Assembly (NCBI GenBank): GCA_026195905.1
Contig: JAPHRE010000027.1
Location: 1 to 64,000 of the forward strand
DNA: 64,000 bases
Source of the DNA: Pseudopelagicola sp.
GTDB lineage: Bacteria > Pseudomonadota > Alphaproteobacteria > Rhodobacterales > Rhodobacteraceae
Reading direction: 5' to 3'
In this document: piece by piece, positions 9,799 to 20,341 of the stretch
Numbering within the stretch: the stretch's first letter is position 1
Layout: the number at the start of each line of letters is the position of its first letter
Made by a program: the position numbers and the translations under genes
Notes under the pieces: generated by a model
What the model was told of the DNA's origin: nothing
The model's database searches: none
Seen by the model: the letters and a program-made list of their open reading frames with translations, nothing else

Positions 9799-10466
9799 CG
9801 ATGGCGACCTATTCGGATCGTGATATGATGGCGATTGATGTGGCAAACGAGGTCGCGGATGACCTTTCCCAAGCCTTGCATGGGCAGGATAGGGTTTGTC
9901 TTGCGGTGCCGGGCGGCACAACGCCGGGGCCAGTGTTCGACGCGCTTTGCGCTGCCGATATTGATTGGGCGCGGGTTGATGTCGTGCCGACGGATGAACG
10001 CTGGGTGCCGGAAGATCACCCGCGCTCCAATGCGCGGCTGATCAAGGAGCGTTTACTTGTGAACCGCGCTGCCAGTGCGCGTTTTCTGCCGCTATATGCG
10101 GCGGCGCATCACCCCGAAGATATTCTGGCCGAACTGGAATCCATGATCGCGCCGGAACTGCCTTTGGCGGTGGCTGTGCTTGGGATGGGCGAGGATATGC
10201 ACACGGCGTCGCTTTTCCCCGGTGCGGAAGGGTTGGCAGAGGCGCTCTCTCCAAAGGCTCCGATCCTGGTGCCGATCCGCCGTGCGGATTTGTCGGAGGT
10301 GCGGATTTCGCTGTCTGCCCGCGTGCTGGACGGGGCGTTGTCAAAACACCTCTTGGTCACAGGGGCTGCGAAACGCGATGCGCTTCGCGCGGCGCGGGAC
10401 TTGCCGCCCCAAGAGGCGCCGGTCGCGAGCGTCCTGAAAGATATTAAAATTCATTGGGCGGACTAG
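9795..10466 (+). CDS. pgl: 6-phosphogluconolactonase
   Basis: Hydrolyses 6-phosphogluconolactone to 6-phosphogluconate, the second step after Zwf. A 223-residue NagB/RpiA-fold protein: phosphate-binding GGTTPGPVF (40-48), then TDERWVP and HPRSNARL near 70-85, and GMGEDMHTASLFPG, the catalytic segment of the DevB/Pgl family. The ATG at 9795 overlaps the zwf stop by four bases. A short gap of three bases separates its stop from pgi, so the three genes form one unit. Confidence 0.95.
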   Translation: MTMATYSDRDMMAIDVANEVADDLSQALHGQDRVCLAVPGGTTPGPVFDALCAADIDWARVDVVPTDERWVPEDHPRSNARLIKERLLVNRAASARFLPLYAAAHHPEDILAELESMIAPELPLAVAVLGMGEDMHTASLFPGAEGLAEALSPKAPILVPIRRADLSEVRISLSARVLDGALSKHLLVTGAAKRDALRAARDLPPQEAPVASVLKDIKIHWAD

Positions 10467-10469
10467 CGC

Positions 10470-12092
10470 ATGTGGCAAAAACTCAGGGCGATAGAGGCGC
10501 AGACGCGCAATAGGTCGATCGCCGAGTCGCTCTTTTGCGCACCCGACAGGGCGTCTGATTTCTCGCTTTGTGTTGATGGAATATTATTCGACTATTCCAA
10601 AACAAATATAGACGATGAGACGCGTAAAACCCTTGTTTCATTGGCCGAAAAGGCCGGCGTGAAGGAACGGCGCGATGCGATGTTGCGCGGCGACAAGATC
10701 AATAAGACCGAAGGCCGCGCGGTTCTTCATACGGCGCTTCGGGCGCTTGAAGGGGGCGGCGAGGACGGTGCGATCATGGTCGATGGCGAAGATGTCATCG
10801 CACAGGCGCGCCTGACTTATGAGCGGCTCAAAACCTTCGCACGTGATCTGCGGTCTGGGGATTGGCCGGGGAAGGGGCGCAGGATCACGGATGTGGTCAA
10901 TATCGGGATCGGTGGATCGGATCTTGGGCCGGCGATGGCGTTGCGTGCGCTTGGGCCTTATGCGGATGGTCCCCGGTGTCATTTCGTCTCGAATGTGGAT
11001 GGAGCCGATCTGCGCGATACGTTGCACGGGCTTGATCCGCAAACGACGCTGATCATAGTGGCCTCCAAGACGTTTACCACGCTTGAAACCATGATGAATG
11101 CGCGCGGTGCATTGGCTTGGCTTGAGCAGGGATGCGACGCTCCGATGGATCAGATGGTCGCCATTTCCAGCGCCCCCGACGAGACGGATCGCTTTGGAAT
11201 CAAAAGAGAAAACGTTTTTGGCTTTGGCGATTACATTGGCGGACGCTATTCGATCTGGGGGCCGGTTGGGCTTGCGGTGATGGTGGCGGTGGGGCCGGAG
11301 AATGCGGCGGCGTTTCTCAGGGGTGGGGCGGCGATGGATGCGCATTTCGCCACGGCCCCTTTGGACGAAAACATGCCGGTTCTGTTGGCGCTTGTGGGGC
11401 TTTGGCATCAGAAATTCTGTGGCTACCCGACCCGCGCCGTGATCCCCTATGAACATCGTCTGGCGCGCCTTCCGGCTTACCTGCAACAGCTTGAAATGGA
11501 ATCGAACGGCAAGAGCGTTGCGATGGATGGCAGCCCCTTGGCGCATGGGGGCGGTCCGGTGGTTTGGGGCGAGCCGGGCACCAACGGTCAACATGCGTTT
11601 TTTCAACTGATCCATCAGGGCCAAGACGTGGTGCCCTGCGAGTTCCTTGTCGGTGCCGAGGGGCATGAGCCGGACCTGCGCGCGCATCACGATGCGTTGG
11701 TCGCCAACTGTCTTGCGCAATCCGAGGCATTATTGCAAGGTCGTGGTTTAGAGGCGGCACGTAATAGCTTGATAAGCAAGGGATATTCAAGGCATGATGC
11801 GGAGCGTTTGGCGCCGCATAAGGTCTTTGCGGGCAACCGCCCTTCGACCACTTTGGTCTATCCCAAACTGACGCCCTATGTGCTTGGACAGATCATCGCG
11901 CTTTATGAACACAGGGTCTTTGTCGAGGGTGTTATCCTTGGGTTGAACTCGTTTGATCAATGGGGTGTGGCGCTTGGCAAAGAGCTGGCGGACGGCCTTA
12001 TTCCGGCGGTTGCGGGGGGGGATTTGCCGGAGGACATCAACGGCTCAACGGGCGCGCTTTTGCGCTATATCCACGTCTGTCGCAAAGCCTAG
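10470..12092 (+). CDS. pgi: Glucose-6-phosphate isomerase
   Basis: Interconverts glucose-6-phosphate and fructose-6-phosphate. The 540-residue protein has the family signatures NIGIGGSDLGPAMA, GGRYSIWGPVGL and, near the C-terminus, NSFDQWGVALGKEL. Length fits the bacterial 550-residue class. Being the third gene of a zwf-pgl-pgi operon, it probably recycles fructose-6-phosphate back into the Entner-Doudoroff pathway, as is common in roseobacters that lack phosphofructokinase; that last point is inference. The start ATG follows the pgl stop by three bases. The tRNA-Gly gene on the opposite strand converges 30 bases downstream. Confidence 0.97.
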   Translation: MWQKLRAIEAQTRNRSIAESLFCAPDRASDFSLCVDGILFDYSKTNIDDETRKTLVSLAEKAGVKERRDAMLRGDKINKTEGRAVLHTALRALEGGGEDGAIMVDGEDVIAQARLTYERLKTFARDLRSGDWPGKGRRITDVVNIGIGGSDLGPAMALRALGPYADGPRCHFVSNVDGADLRDTLHGLDPQTTLIIVASKTFTTLETMMNARGALAWLEQGCDAPMDQMVAISSAPDETDRFGIKRENVFGFGDYIGGRYSIWGPVGLAVMVAVGPENAAAFLRGGAAMDAHFATAPLDENMPVLLALVGLWHQKFCGYPTRAVIPYEHRLARLPAYLQQLEMESNGKSVAMDGSPLAHGGGPVVWGEPGTNGQHAFFQLIHQGQDVVPCEFLVGAEGHEPDLRAHHDALVANCLAQSEALLQGRGLEAARNSLISKGYSRHDAERLAPHKVFAGNRPSTTLVYPKLTPYVLGQIIALYEHRVFVEGVILGLNSFDQWGVALGKELADGLIPAVAGGDLPEDINGSTGALLRYIHVCRKA

Positions 12093-12121
12093 GGCGCCGC
12101 GTATCACCGTATTCTGGAAGT

Positions 12122-12195
12122 TGGAGCGGGTAACGAGAATCGAACTCGTAACTTAAGCTTGGGAAGCTCGCGTGATACCTTTTCACCATACCCGC
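12122..12195 (-). tRNA. tRNA-Gly (anticodon CCC)
   Basis: Read on the minus strand the gene begins GCGGGTA and ends TACCCGC-TCCA, so the seven-base acceptor stem is perfect and CCA is encoded. The T arm contains GTTCGATTC. The anticodon loop is TTCCCAA, giving anticodon CCC, and resembles the E. coli glyU arm. The anticodon stem has one G-T pair and an outer mismatch. It is 74 bases long and lies 3' to 3' with pgi. Confidence 0.93.
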
Positions 12196-12257
12196 CTGTG
12201 GACCGTCAGGTAGTCAAACCGCCCGCAGTCGTCAAGGGAAATGGACGAAAAAACCAA

Positions 12258-12290
12258 CGTCGGTATCACGTCGGTATTGCGTCTGTATCG
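12258..12290. repeat. Three 11-bp tandem repeats (helix-phased element, copy A)
   Basis: Three direct units of exactly 11 bases follow each other: CGTCGGTATCA, CGTCGGTATTG and CGTCTGTATCG. They sit 63 bases upstream of the tRNA-Gly 5' end, in an intergenic stretch without a gene. A four-unit relative is found in opposite orientation at 47522-47565. The 11-base period is about one helical turn, as for arrays of protein binding sites. Confidence 0.8.
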
Positions 12291-12335
12291 CGGTGGTGCG
12301 GTTTTATCGTGTTCGGCGCGCGTAAAACGGCGCGA

Positions 12336-12557
12336 TCAGCATGTCTTGCTCATGTTGATCCATGTGCCATTGCTCTGACACCGAAGCACATACCCGCCTC
12401 CACAGAGCAATGCGCCGGGCGCATATTGTTCGCCGTTATAGTAGCACAAGTCATATCTGCCCGGCTCCGCGCCCTCGGGCACGATTTCGGACGTGTGCTT
12501 GTCGGTCTCAGGCAGGCCGACTTTCTTGAGGTCTTTGGGGGATATGGTGTCAGTCAT
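12336..12557 (-). CDS. Small four-cysteine protein A (uncharacterised)
   Basis: A 73-residue protein with no signal peptide. Its N-terminal 36 residues are hydrophilic and acidic; the C-terminal half is a cysteine-patterned module with C38, C52, C60 and C73 (spacing x13, x7, x12), the last cysteine being the final residue. Key pieces are CYYNGEQY, CGGGYVLRC and GTWI. The pattern is loosely like DUF1496-type small proteins, but I am not sure. The ATG at 12557 has GGAG 8 bases upstream; a longer frame upstream is rejected. The next gene on the same strand is a clear paralog with the same first two cysteine spacings. Function unknown. Confidence 0.65.
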   Translation of the reverse strand: MTDTISPKDLKKVGLPETDKHTSEIVPEGAEPGRYDLCYYNGEQYAPGALLCGGGYVLRCQSNGTWINMSKTC

Positions 12558-12652
12558 GATTGTGTCTCCGATGGGATGAATCAGGGTCTCCCGCCCATGA
12601 TCTGGCGGGAGAGGGTGCATTATGTGCTGCCGGGTTGCTGAAGGGGTGGACC

Positions 12653-12898
12653 TCAGCACACGCCAACTTTAATCCAAGTGCCCTGACCGCCATGCCCGCC
12701 AGAGCATCTCAGCAGGTGCCCTCCAGAGCACACATGATGCAAATTCCCATGAAAATTGCCGTTGAAGTAGCACCCGTAATTCCGCACCTCGTCGTTTTCA
12801 GGAGCAGCGGTTTGCGCAATCTCCTCATTCTCCGCAGCGATGGCGGATGTTCTTTTCGACGGATCAACCGGGCCAACCTTGGTAATGTCGTCTGTCAT
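12653..12898 (-). CDS. Small four-cysteine protein B, paralog of A (uncharacterised)
   Basis: An 81-residue protein starting at an ATG with a near-perfect AAGGAGG ribosome binding site. C43, C57, C65 and C81 repeat the spacing x13 and x7 of protein A, and again the last residue is cysteine. Shared pieces are CYFNG (CYYNG in A), C-[GS]-G-G-[HY]-[LV]-L-R-C and GTWI. Protein B carries a glycine/histidine-rich insert (GGHGGQ) before GTWI. The N-terminal half is acidic and shares only MTD and a few residues with A. The pair look like a tandem duplication. The strong start signal argues that B is well translated. Function unknown. Confidence 0.65.
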   Translation of the reverse strand: MTDDITKVGPVDPSKRTSAIAAENEEIAQTAAPENDEVRNYGCYFNGNFHGNLHHVCSGGHLLRCSGGHGGQGTWIKVGVC

Positions 12899-12979
12899 GA
12901 AATGGTCCTCCTTAAAGTTTCGAGACCATTCTAGCGCAATCATTTTGTGCGGGCGTTGAGATACGTCAAACCGGGCGGG

Positions 12980-15031
12980 TTAGCCCCGGCGCCGACGCCG
13001 ACGTCCGCCGCCCGCGCCACCGCCGCCGGTGTTGAAATCAAGGTCGGGCAGGGTCACGACCTTGGCCAGTTCCGGGAACGGGTCGGTGGCGTGGGGGATG
13101 GCGTTGGCGTTGACGAAATGTTCCTGGAACTTCGGCTCTATCGCGGTTTCGACCTTGGTGATCTTGCGCACGGTGGTTTCGATCTCGCGGCGTGCGCCGA
13201 CATTGCAGAGCGCGATCCGCGCGCCGGTCCCGGCGGCGTTGCCAGCCGAGGTCACCTTGTCGAGCGGCGCGTCGGGGATCATGCCAAGCACCATTGCGTG
13301 TTTGGTCGAGATATGCGCGCCAAACGCCCCGGCGAGGACCACGCGGTCGACCTTGTCGACGCCCATTTCGTCCATCAAGAGGCGCGCGCCCGCATAAAGC
13401 GCTGATTTGGCGAGTTGGATGGCGCGGATGTCGCCTTGGGTGACCATGATCTTCGGCCCACCCTCGGCGCTGGCGTCATGGATCAGGTAGGCATGGGTGC
13501 GCCCTTCGGGCACAGAGCGGGGGGTGCCGGTCTGTTCGGCGGACCCAATCAGGCCGCGCGAGTCCAGCAGGCCCGCCATGCGCATTTCGGCCACGGCCTC
13601 GATGATGCCCGAGCCACAGATGCCGGTAATGCCGGTGGTGGCGATGGCGAGGTCAAAGCCCTCTTCGTCCGACCACAGGTCCGAGCCGATGACGCGAAAG
13701 CGCGGCTCTTTGGTCTCGGGGTTGATTTCGATGCGTTCGATGGCGCCGGGGGCGGCGCGCTGGCCCGAAGAAATCTGTGCGCCCTCAAAGGCGGGTCCGG
13801 TGGGCGAGGAACAGGCCAACACGCGGCTTTTGTTGCCAAGCTGGATTTCAGCGTTGGTGCCGACATCGACCACAAGCACGAGGTCCTCGGATTTGTCCGG
13901 CGCTTCGGCCAGCGTCACGGCGGCGGCGTCGGCCCCGACATGGCCCGCGATACACGGCAAGAGGTAGACTTGGGCGTTGGGGTTCATCGCGGTGAGGTCA
14001 AGGTCGCGGGCGGGCAGGGACATCGCCTCGGAGGTCACGAGCGCAAAGGGGGCTTGTCCCAGCTCGACCGGGTTCAGCCCGAGCAGGAGGTGATGCATCA
14101 CCGGGTTACAGACGAACACCGTCTCAAGGATCTGGTTGGGGCGGATTTCGGCTTCGGTGGTGATGCTGTCCGTCAACGCGTTGAGCGCGGTGCGCACGGC
14201 TTGGGTCATCTCGGCCTCGCCGCCGGGGTTCATCATCGCGTAAGAGACCCGGCTCATCAGGTCTTCGCCAAAACGGATTTGCGGGTTCATCACCCCCGAC
14301 GAGAGCTTGACCTCGCCGTTGCGCAGATCGCAAAGATGCGCTGCGATGGTGGTCGAGCCAAGGTCGATGGCAAGGCCATAGATACGGTCTTCGGTCAGGC
14401 CGGGCCAGATTTCAAGCAGGCGCGGCGTCTCATCGCGATGCGATTGGTGTAGCGCCACGGTCACGGTCCAGTTGCCTTTGCGCAAAACCTCTTGCAGCCG
14501 CGCCAGAAGGGAGAGGTCAGCCGAGATCGCGTCGATCTGCCATTGTTCGCGCAGAGCGCGCTCAAGCCGTTCGAGATCGCCGGTCGGTTCGTGCATGTCG
14601 GGTTGGTCCACCTCGACGAAATAGAGGTGGGTCGCGGGGTCCATAATAATGTCGCGCGCGGCGGCGGCTTTGCGCACGACCTGACGGTGGACCTGGCTTT
14701 CGGGGGGGACGTCGATGACCACATCGCCCTGCACCGTCGCCTGGCAGCCCAGACGGCGGCCCTTGGGCAGGCCGCGTTTGTCGTCATAGCGTTGCTCGAC
14801 GGCGTTCCAGTCCGAGAGCGCATCGTCGCGCACGGTCACGCCATGTTTGGAAAATTCGCCATAAGAAGGGGTGATCTGACATTTGGAGCAAATGCCGCGC
14901 CCGCCACAGACCGAGTCGAGGTCGACCCCAAGTTGACGCGCGGCGGTCAGGATCGGCGTGCCGGTCGGGAAATGCCCGCGCTTGCCCGAGGGGGTAAAGA
15001 TCACGAGGGGGTCGCTGCTCTGGTCGGTCAT
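12980..15031 (-). CDS. RACo-like corrinoid-protein reactivator: [2Fe-2S] ferredoxin plus ASKHA (DUF4445) domain
   Basis: A 683-residue protein. The N-terminus is a plant-type ferredoxin with CGGRGICSKC cluster ligands and a later cysteine (LGCQATVQGD). A linker and the DUF4445/ASKHA ATPase domain follow: IDLGSTTIAAHL (phosphate 1), VVDVGTNAEI (phosphate 2) and LAGAFGAHI (adenosine). Such proteins (RACo, RamA-like) reduce inactive Co(II) corrinoid proteins in methyl-transfer systems. No corrinoid protein or methyltransferase gene is next to it, so the partner is not visible. The C-terminus is a glycine/arginine tail (GGGG, then six arginines). ATG 15031 is preferred over an upstream GTG at 15061 that lacks a ribosome binding site. 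Confidence 0.85.
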   Translation of the reverse strand: MTDQSSDPLVIFTPSGKRGHFPTGTPILTAARQLGVDLDSVCGGRGICSKCQITPSYGEFSKHGVTVRDDALSDWNAVEQRYDDKRGLPKGRRLGCQATVQGDVVIDVPPESQVHRQVVRKAAAARDIIMDPATHLYFVEVDQPDMHEPTGDLERLERALREQWQIDAISADLSLLARLQEVLRKGNWTVTVALHQSHRDETPRLLEIWPGLTEDRIYGLAIDLGSTTIAAHLCDLRNGEVKLSSGVMNPQIRFGEDLMSRVSYAMMNPGGEAEMTQAVRTALNALTDSITTEAEIRPNQILETVFVCNPVMHHLLLGLNPVELGQAPFALVTSEAMSLPARDLDLTAMNPNAQVYLLPCIAGHVGADAAAVTLAEAPDKSEDLVLVVDVGTNAEIQLGNKSRVLACSSPTGPAFEGAQISSGQRAAPGAIERIEINPETKEPRFRVIGSDLWSDEEGFDLAIATTGITGICGSGIIEAVAEMRMAGLLDSRGLIGSAEQTGTPRSVPEGRTHAYLIHDASAEGGPKIMVTQGDIRAIQLAKSALYAGARLLMDEMGVDKVDRVVLAGAFGAHISTKHAMVLGMIPDAPLDKVTSAGNAAGTGARIALCNVGARREIETTVRKITKVETAIEPKFQEHFVNANAIPHATDPFPELAKVVTLPDLDFNTGGGGAGGGRRRRRRG

Positions 15032-15239
15032 TTTATCGGTCTCTGGAATTTGTTCACGCACTTAGCAGGATAGTTGGCGTGGCGGGCCGGGAAAGGCAAG
15101 GTGCGGCAGGATATTGATCGCCTGCGGCATGGGGCGCAAAAAAGTGTAGCGCCCGGTGTGGGGCGCGGCGGCCATTGCAGGCGGTGCAGGGGTGTGCGGC
15201 GAAATTGGGGCTTTTCCAGCGGCGCAGGGCATGTAATAG

Positions 15240-16723
<1,484 letters not shown>

Positions 16724-16724
<1 letters not shown>

Positions 16725-17884
16725 TGACACCGGCGGCGCGGGTTCAGACGGCGGCAGAGCTATTGGATGATATCCTCGCGGGTGCGCCAGCGGAGCAGGT
16801 TCTGACCCGTTGGGCGCGCGCGTCGCGTTTTGCCGGGTCCAAGGATCGCGCGGCGGTGCGCGATCATGTCTATGACGTGTTGCGGCGGCGGCGTTCGGTG
16901 CGCCCCGTGGCCCTGCCGGAAAGCGGTCGCGCCTTGATGCTTGGCCTTTTGGCACAGGACGGCGCGGATATTGAGGCGCTGTTTGCCGGCGGTGGCTATG
17001 GCCCAGCCCCTCTCAGCGAGGCCGAGCGCGCGGCGCTGGCAGAGAGGCCCGACGCCATTGACCTTCCTGATTGGATCGTGCCGAGCTTGCAGGCCGCGCT
17101 TGGCGCGGCGTTCAGGCCCAATATGGAAGCAATGCGCCACCGTGCCCCGGTCATCTTGCGGGTAAACCTGCGCAAAACCACGCCAGAGGCCGCAGCCGAG
17201 GCGCTTCGGGGCGAGGGGATCAAGACCCGACCCATGACGCTTGTCGAGACGGCGCTTGAGGTCACAGAGGGCGCGCGCCGGGTTGCCCAGAGCGCGGCCT
17301 ACCGCGACGGTCTGGTCGAGTTGCAGGACGCCTCGAGCCAGGCGGCGATTGCCGCGCTGGAGATCGCCGAGGGCGCGCGGGTGATGGATTATTGCGCCGG
17401 AGGCGGCGGCAAGACGCTGGCGATGGCCGGGCGTGCCAAGGGACAGTTCTTTGCCCATGACATCGACGCAGGGCGCATGCGCGACCTGCCGCTGCGCGCC
17501 AAGCGGGCAGGGGTTTCTGTGACCTGTCTTGAGCCGCGCGAGATTGCAGCCAAGGCACCGTTCGACCTTGTGTTTTGTGATGCCCCCTGTTCGGGAAGCG
17601 GCACCTGGCGGCGCACACCGGATGCAAAATGGCGGTTTCGCGAGGCCGATCTTGAGGCGCTTTTGCCGGTGCAGGCGGCGATCCTTGACGAGGCGGCGGC
17701 CCTTGTCGGGGCGCAAGGGCGGCTGGTTTATGCGACCTGTTCTCTCTTGCCGGAGGAAAATACCGACCAGATCACACGCTTTCTTGCAGCGCGGCCAGAG
17801 TGGCGGTTGGAGATGACCCGGCACTGGACATTAAGCGATGGCTGTGACGGGTTTTTCATGGCCAGCTTGCGTCGACAGGATTAA
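16724..17884 (+). CDS. RsmB/NOP-family RNA cytosine-C5 methyltransferase
   Basis: A 386-residue class I AdoMet-dependent methyltransferase that makes 5-methylcytosine in RNA. The AdoMet-binding region is MDYCAGGGGKTLAMAG; motif IV with a cysteine is CDAPCSGSGTWRR; the second, nucleophilic cysteine is in YATCSLLPEEN. The N-terminal third resembles the RNA-binding/NusB-like part of the family but is short, so I do not assign the RsmB position (16S C967) outright. It follows guaB with one base of overlap. Confidence 0.88.
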
Positions 17885-17989
17885 ACGTCGTGCATTGCAA
17901 CCTTAGGTAGTATTTCATTTAAGCCGGTGTTAATCTTTTTCCCAGATGCTGAGGCATAGCTTCGCAGGCGAGGCTAGGGGAGGCACGGA

Positions 17990-20341
17990 TTGACGCTATT
18001 GGCACTGGACACTGGGCAAGAGGCGCGCGCGACGCGGCGCTATTGGCGCTCGGCCCTGTTTTGGGGCGTGGTGGCGGTCCTGTGGGCGGGCGCGACCCTT
18101 GTTGCCCCCGCTCAGATGCAAGGGCTCTTTGTCGGCGCGGGGCTTTTGGTTGGTCTGGCGGCCGGGGTGCGATGGGCGGTGTCGCGGTGGCGGTTGCGTC
18201 GGCAGCGGCGGTTTTCCGATGCCCTTGGGGCGATGGTCGCGCTTGGCCCGCATCAGCAGTATCTCAGCGACCGCGAGGGCAGGATTTTGGCGGCAAACCC
18301 GTCTGGCAAGGCGGCGGCCAACGGCGCGCTGAGCCTGTGTGCCTGTCTCGAACGGGAGGTTGCGGATGCTGAAGCCCTTGTGGAGGGGCTATTGCGGCGC
18401 GCCGAACAGGGCGGCAAGGCGCAAGAGGTTCTGCCGCGTCGGGACGGGCGGCTTGAATTGCATGTGATCCGCCTGACCGAAGGGTATTTTCAATGGCAGA
18501 TCGAACGCGAGCTTGTGGTGGCGGATCGTGAAAGCACCGGGGTGCCGCGATTGCCGATGCTGACCGTAAGCGCCAAGGGCGCGATTTTGTTCATGAATGC
18601 GGCAGCGCGGGATGTCATCGGCGGACGGCGCACCGGGCTACGCGATGTGTTTGGCGATGCCGGGCCGCGCATTGGCGAGGTCAATACCGTGGTGACGGAA
18701 CGCGGCGGGCAGCATTGCCTTGTTGCGGAATTCGCAATTGGCGCGGGGCGGCGCGAAATCTACCTATTGCCCACAGAGACGCCCCTGCCTGCGGGCGGCG
18801 GCGCACAGTTTGAAGGCCTGCCCGTCGCGCTTTTGAAAATTGCGACGGATGGGCGGGTGCGCGGCGCCAACCGCGCGGCGCGCGACCTTGTTCACCGCCC
18901 GCTTGGGCCGGATACGGACATTGGCACGTTGATGGAGGGGCTTGGGCGCTCTATTCAGGACTGGCTTGCCGAGGCGGCGGCAGGGCATGGAAAACATCAT
19001 TCCGAATTCCTGCGTCTGACCCGCAAAGACCGCGAGGTTTTTGTTCAGGTCAATCTAAGCCGTGCGGTTGAGGAGGGCGAGATCGTTCTTATCGCGGTCC
19101 TTAGCGATGCGACCGAGCTTAAATCCCTTGAGGCGCAATTCGTCCAAAGCCAGAAAATGCAGGCCATTGGCCAGCTTGCCGGGGGTGTTGCGCATGATTT
19201 CAACAATCTTCTGACGGCGATTTCGGGGCATTGTGATCTGCTTATGCTGCGTCATGACCAGGGCGATCCCGACTATGGCGATCTGGTGCAGATCAACCAA
19301 AACACCAACCGTGCGGCGGCCCTCGTCGGGCAGTTGTTGGCCTTTTCCCGCAAGCAAAACCTGCGCCCGGAAGTGCTTGATTTGCGCGATACGCTGGCGG
19401 ATCTGACGCATCTGTTGAACCGGCTGGTGGGCGAAAAGGTGCGGCTGAACCTGATCCATGATCCCGAGCTTGAAGCGGTGCGGGCCGACAAGCGCCAGCT
19501 TGAACAGGTGTTGATGAACCTTGTGGTCAATGCGCGCGATGCCATGCCGCACGGCGGCGAGGTCACGATCCAGACGGAACGCCTGCATCTGCGCAAACCG
19601 CTTGAACGTGATCGGGCCACGGTGCCACCGGGCGATTATGTCTGCGTGCGGGTGCGCGATCAGGGTGTTGGTATTCCGCCCGACAAGCTTCAGAAAGTGT
19701 TTGAACCGTTCTTTACCACCAAACGCACAGGGGAGGGCACGGGGCTTGGCCTCTCGACGGCCTACGGGATCGTCAAGCAGACCGGCGGCTATATCTTTGT
19801 CGACAGCACAGAAGGCGAAGGCACTTGTTTTACGTTGATTTTCCCCAAGCACGAGCTTTATGAGCGCCCGGTTGCGTGCAAAGCGCCGGAGCGCCCCGCG
19901 CCGTCTGTCGCACCGCAGGGCGGTGTTGTGCTTTTGGTGGAAGACGAGGCTCCGGTGCGCAGCTTTGCCTCGCGCGCGTTGCGTCTGCGCGGGTTGACCG
20001 TGCTTGAGGCGGGATCAGGAGAGGAGGCGCTTGAGATCCTGGAGGATCCCGATCTTGCCATTGACCTTTTTGTATCCGACGTTGTCATGCCCGGCCTGGA
20101 TGGCCCCGGTTGGGTGGCCAAGGCGCGCCAGAGGCGGCCAGAGGTCAAGGTGGTCTTCATGTCGGGCTATGCCGAAGAGAGTTTCGCCGACAAACAAGCG
20201 CGCATTGCGCAGTCGGTTTTCTTGCCCAAACCGTTTTCCCTGACCGACCTGACGGAGCTTGTTCTGGCGCAGTTTCCGCCGCCCGCGCCCACCACCCCTG
20301 CCACTGCGGCGCCGCAAGAGCCTCAGGAAATGCTATCGTAA
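17990..20341 (+). CDS. cckA: Hybrid sensor histidine kinase CckA
   Basis: The cell-cycle hybrid kinase that feeds phosphate through ChpT to CtrA and CpdR. The 783-residue protein has two N-terminal membrane segments (about 21-40 and 45-62), PAS-like regions, a HisKA domain with phosphoacceptor H402 ([19 protein letters not shown]), an HATPase domain ([25 protein letters not shown]) and a C-terminal receiver with phospho-acceptor D697 ([13 protein letters not shown]). Translation appears to start at TTG 17990, with AGGGGAGG six bases before it; no ATG is nearby. The stop overlaps the convergent sulfotransferase gene by 19 bases. In Rhodobacterales CckA-ChpT-CtrA is not essential and tunes motility and gene transfer agents. 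Confidence 0.95.
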   Translation: MTLLALDTGQEARATRRYWRSALFWGVVAVLWAGATLVAPAQMQGLFVGAGLLVGLAAGVRWAVSRWRLRRQRRFSDALGAMVALGPHQQYLSDREGRILAANPSGKAAANGALSLCACLEREVADAEALVEGLLRRAEQGGKAQEVLPRRDGRLELHVIRLTEGYFQWQIERELVVADRESTGVPRLPMLTVSAKGAILFMNAAARDVIGGRRTGLRDVFGDAGPRIGEVNTVVTERGGQHCLVAEFAIGAGRREIYLLPTETPLPAGGGAQFEGLPVALLKIATDGRVRGANRAARDLVHRPLGPDTDIGTLMEGLGRSIQDWLAEAAAGHGKHHSEFLRLTRKDREVFVQVNLSRAVEEGEIVLIAVLSDATELKSLEAQFVQSQKMQAIGQLAGGVAHDFNNLLTAISGHCDLLMLRHDQGDPDYGDLVQINQNTNRAAALVGQLLAFSRKQNLRPEVLDLRDTLADLTHLLNRLVGEKVRLNLIHDPELEAVRADKRQLEQVLMNLVVNARDAMPHGGEVTIQTERLHLRKPLERDRATVPPGDYVCVRVRDQGVGIPPDKLQKVFEPFFTTKRTGEGTGLGLSTAYGIVKQTGGYIFVDSTEGEGTCFTLIFPKHELYERPVACKAPERPAPSVAPQGGVVLLVEDEAPVRSFASRALRLRGLTVLEAGSGEEALEILEDPDLAIDLFVSDVVMPGLDGPGWVAKARQRRPEVKVVFMSGYAEESFADKQARIAQSVFLPKPFSLTDLTELVLAQFPPPAPTTPATAAPQEPQEMLS

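Noticed and set aside
12258-12290. CRISPR array
   Set aside because: Units are 11 bases and contiguous, without spacers, and no cas gene is in the window.
12122-12980. Integrated element at tRNA-Gly
   Set aside because: No integrase or direct repeat of the tRNA 3' end was found within the patch, so I keep it only as an accessory-looking region.
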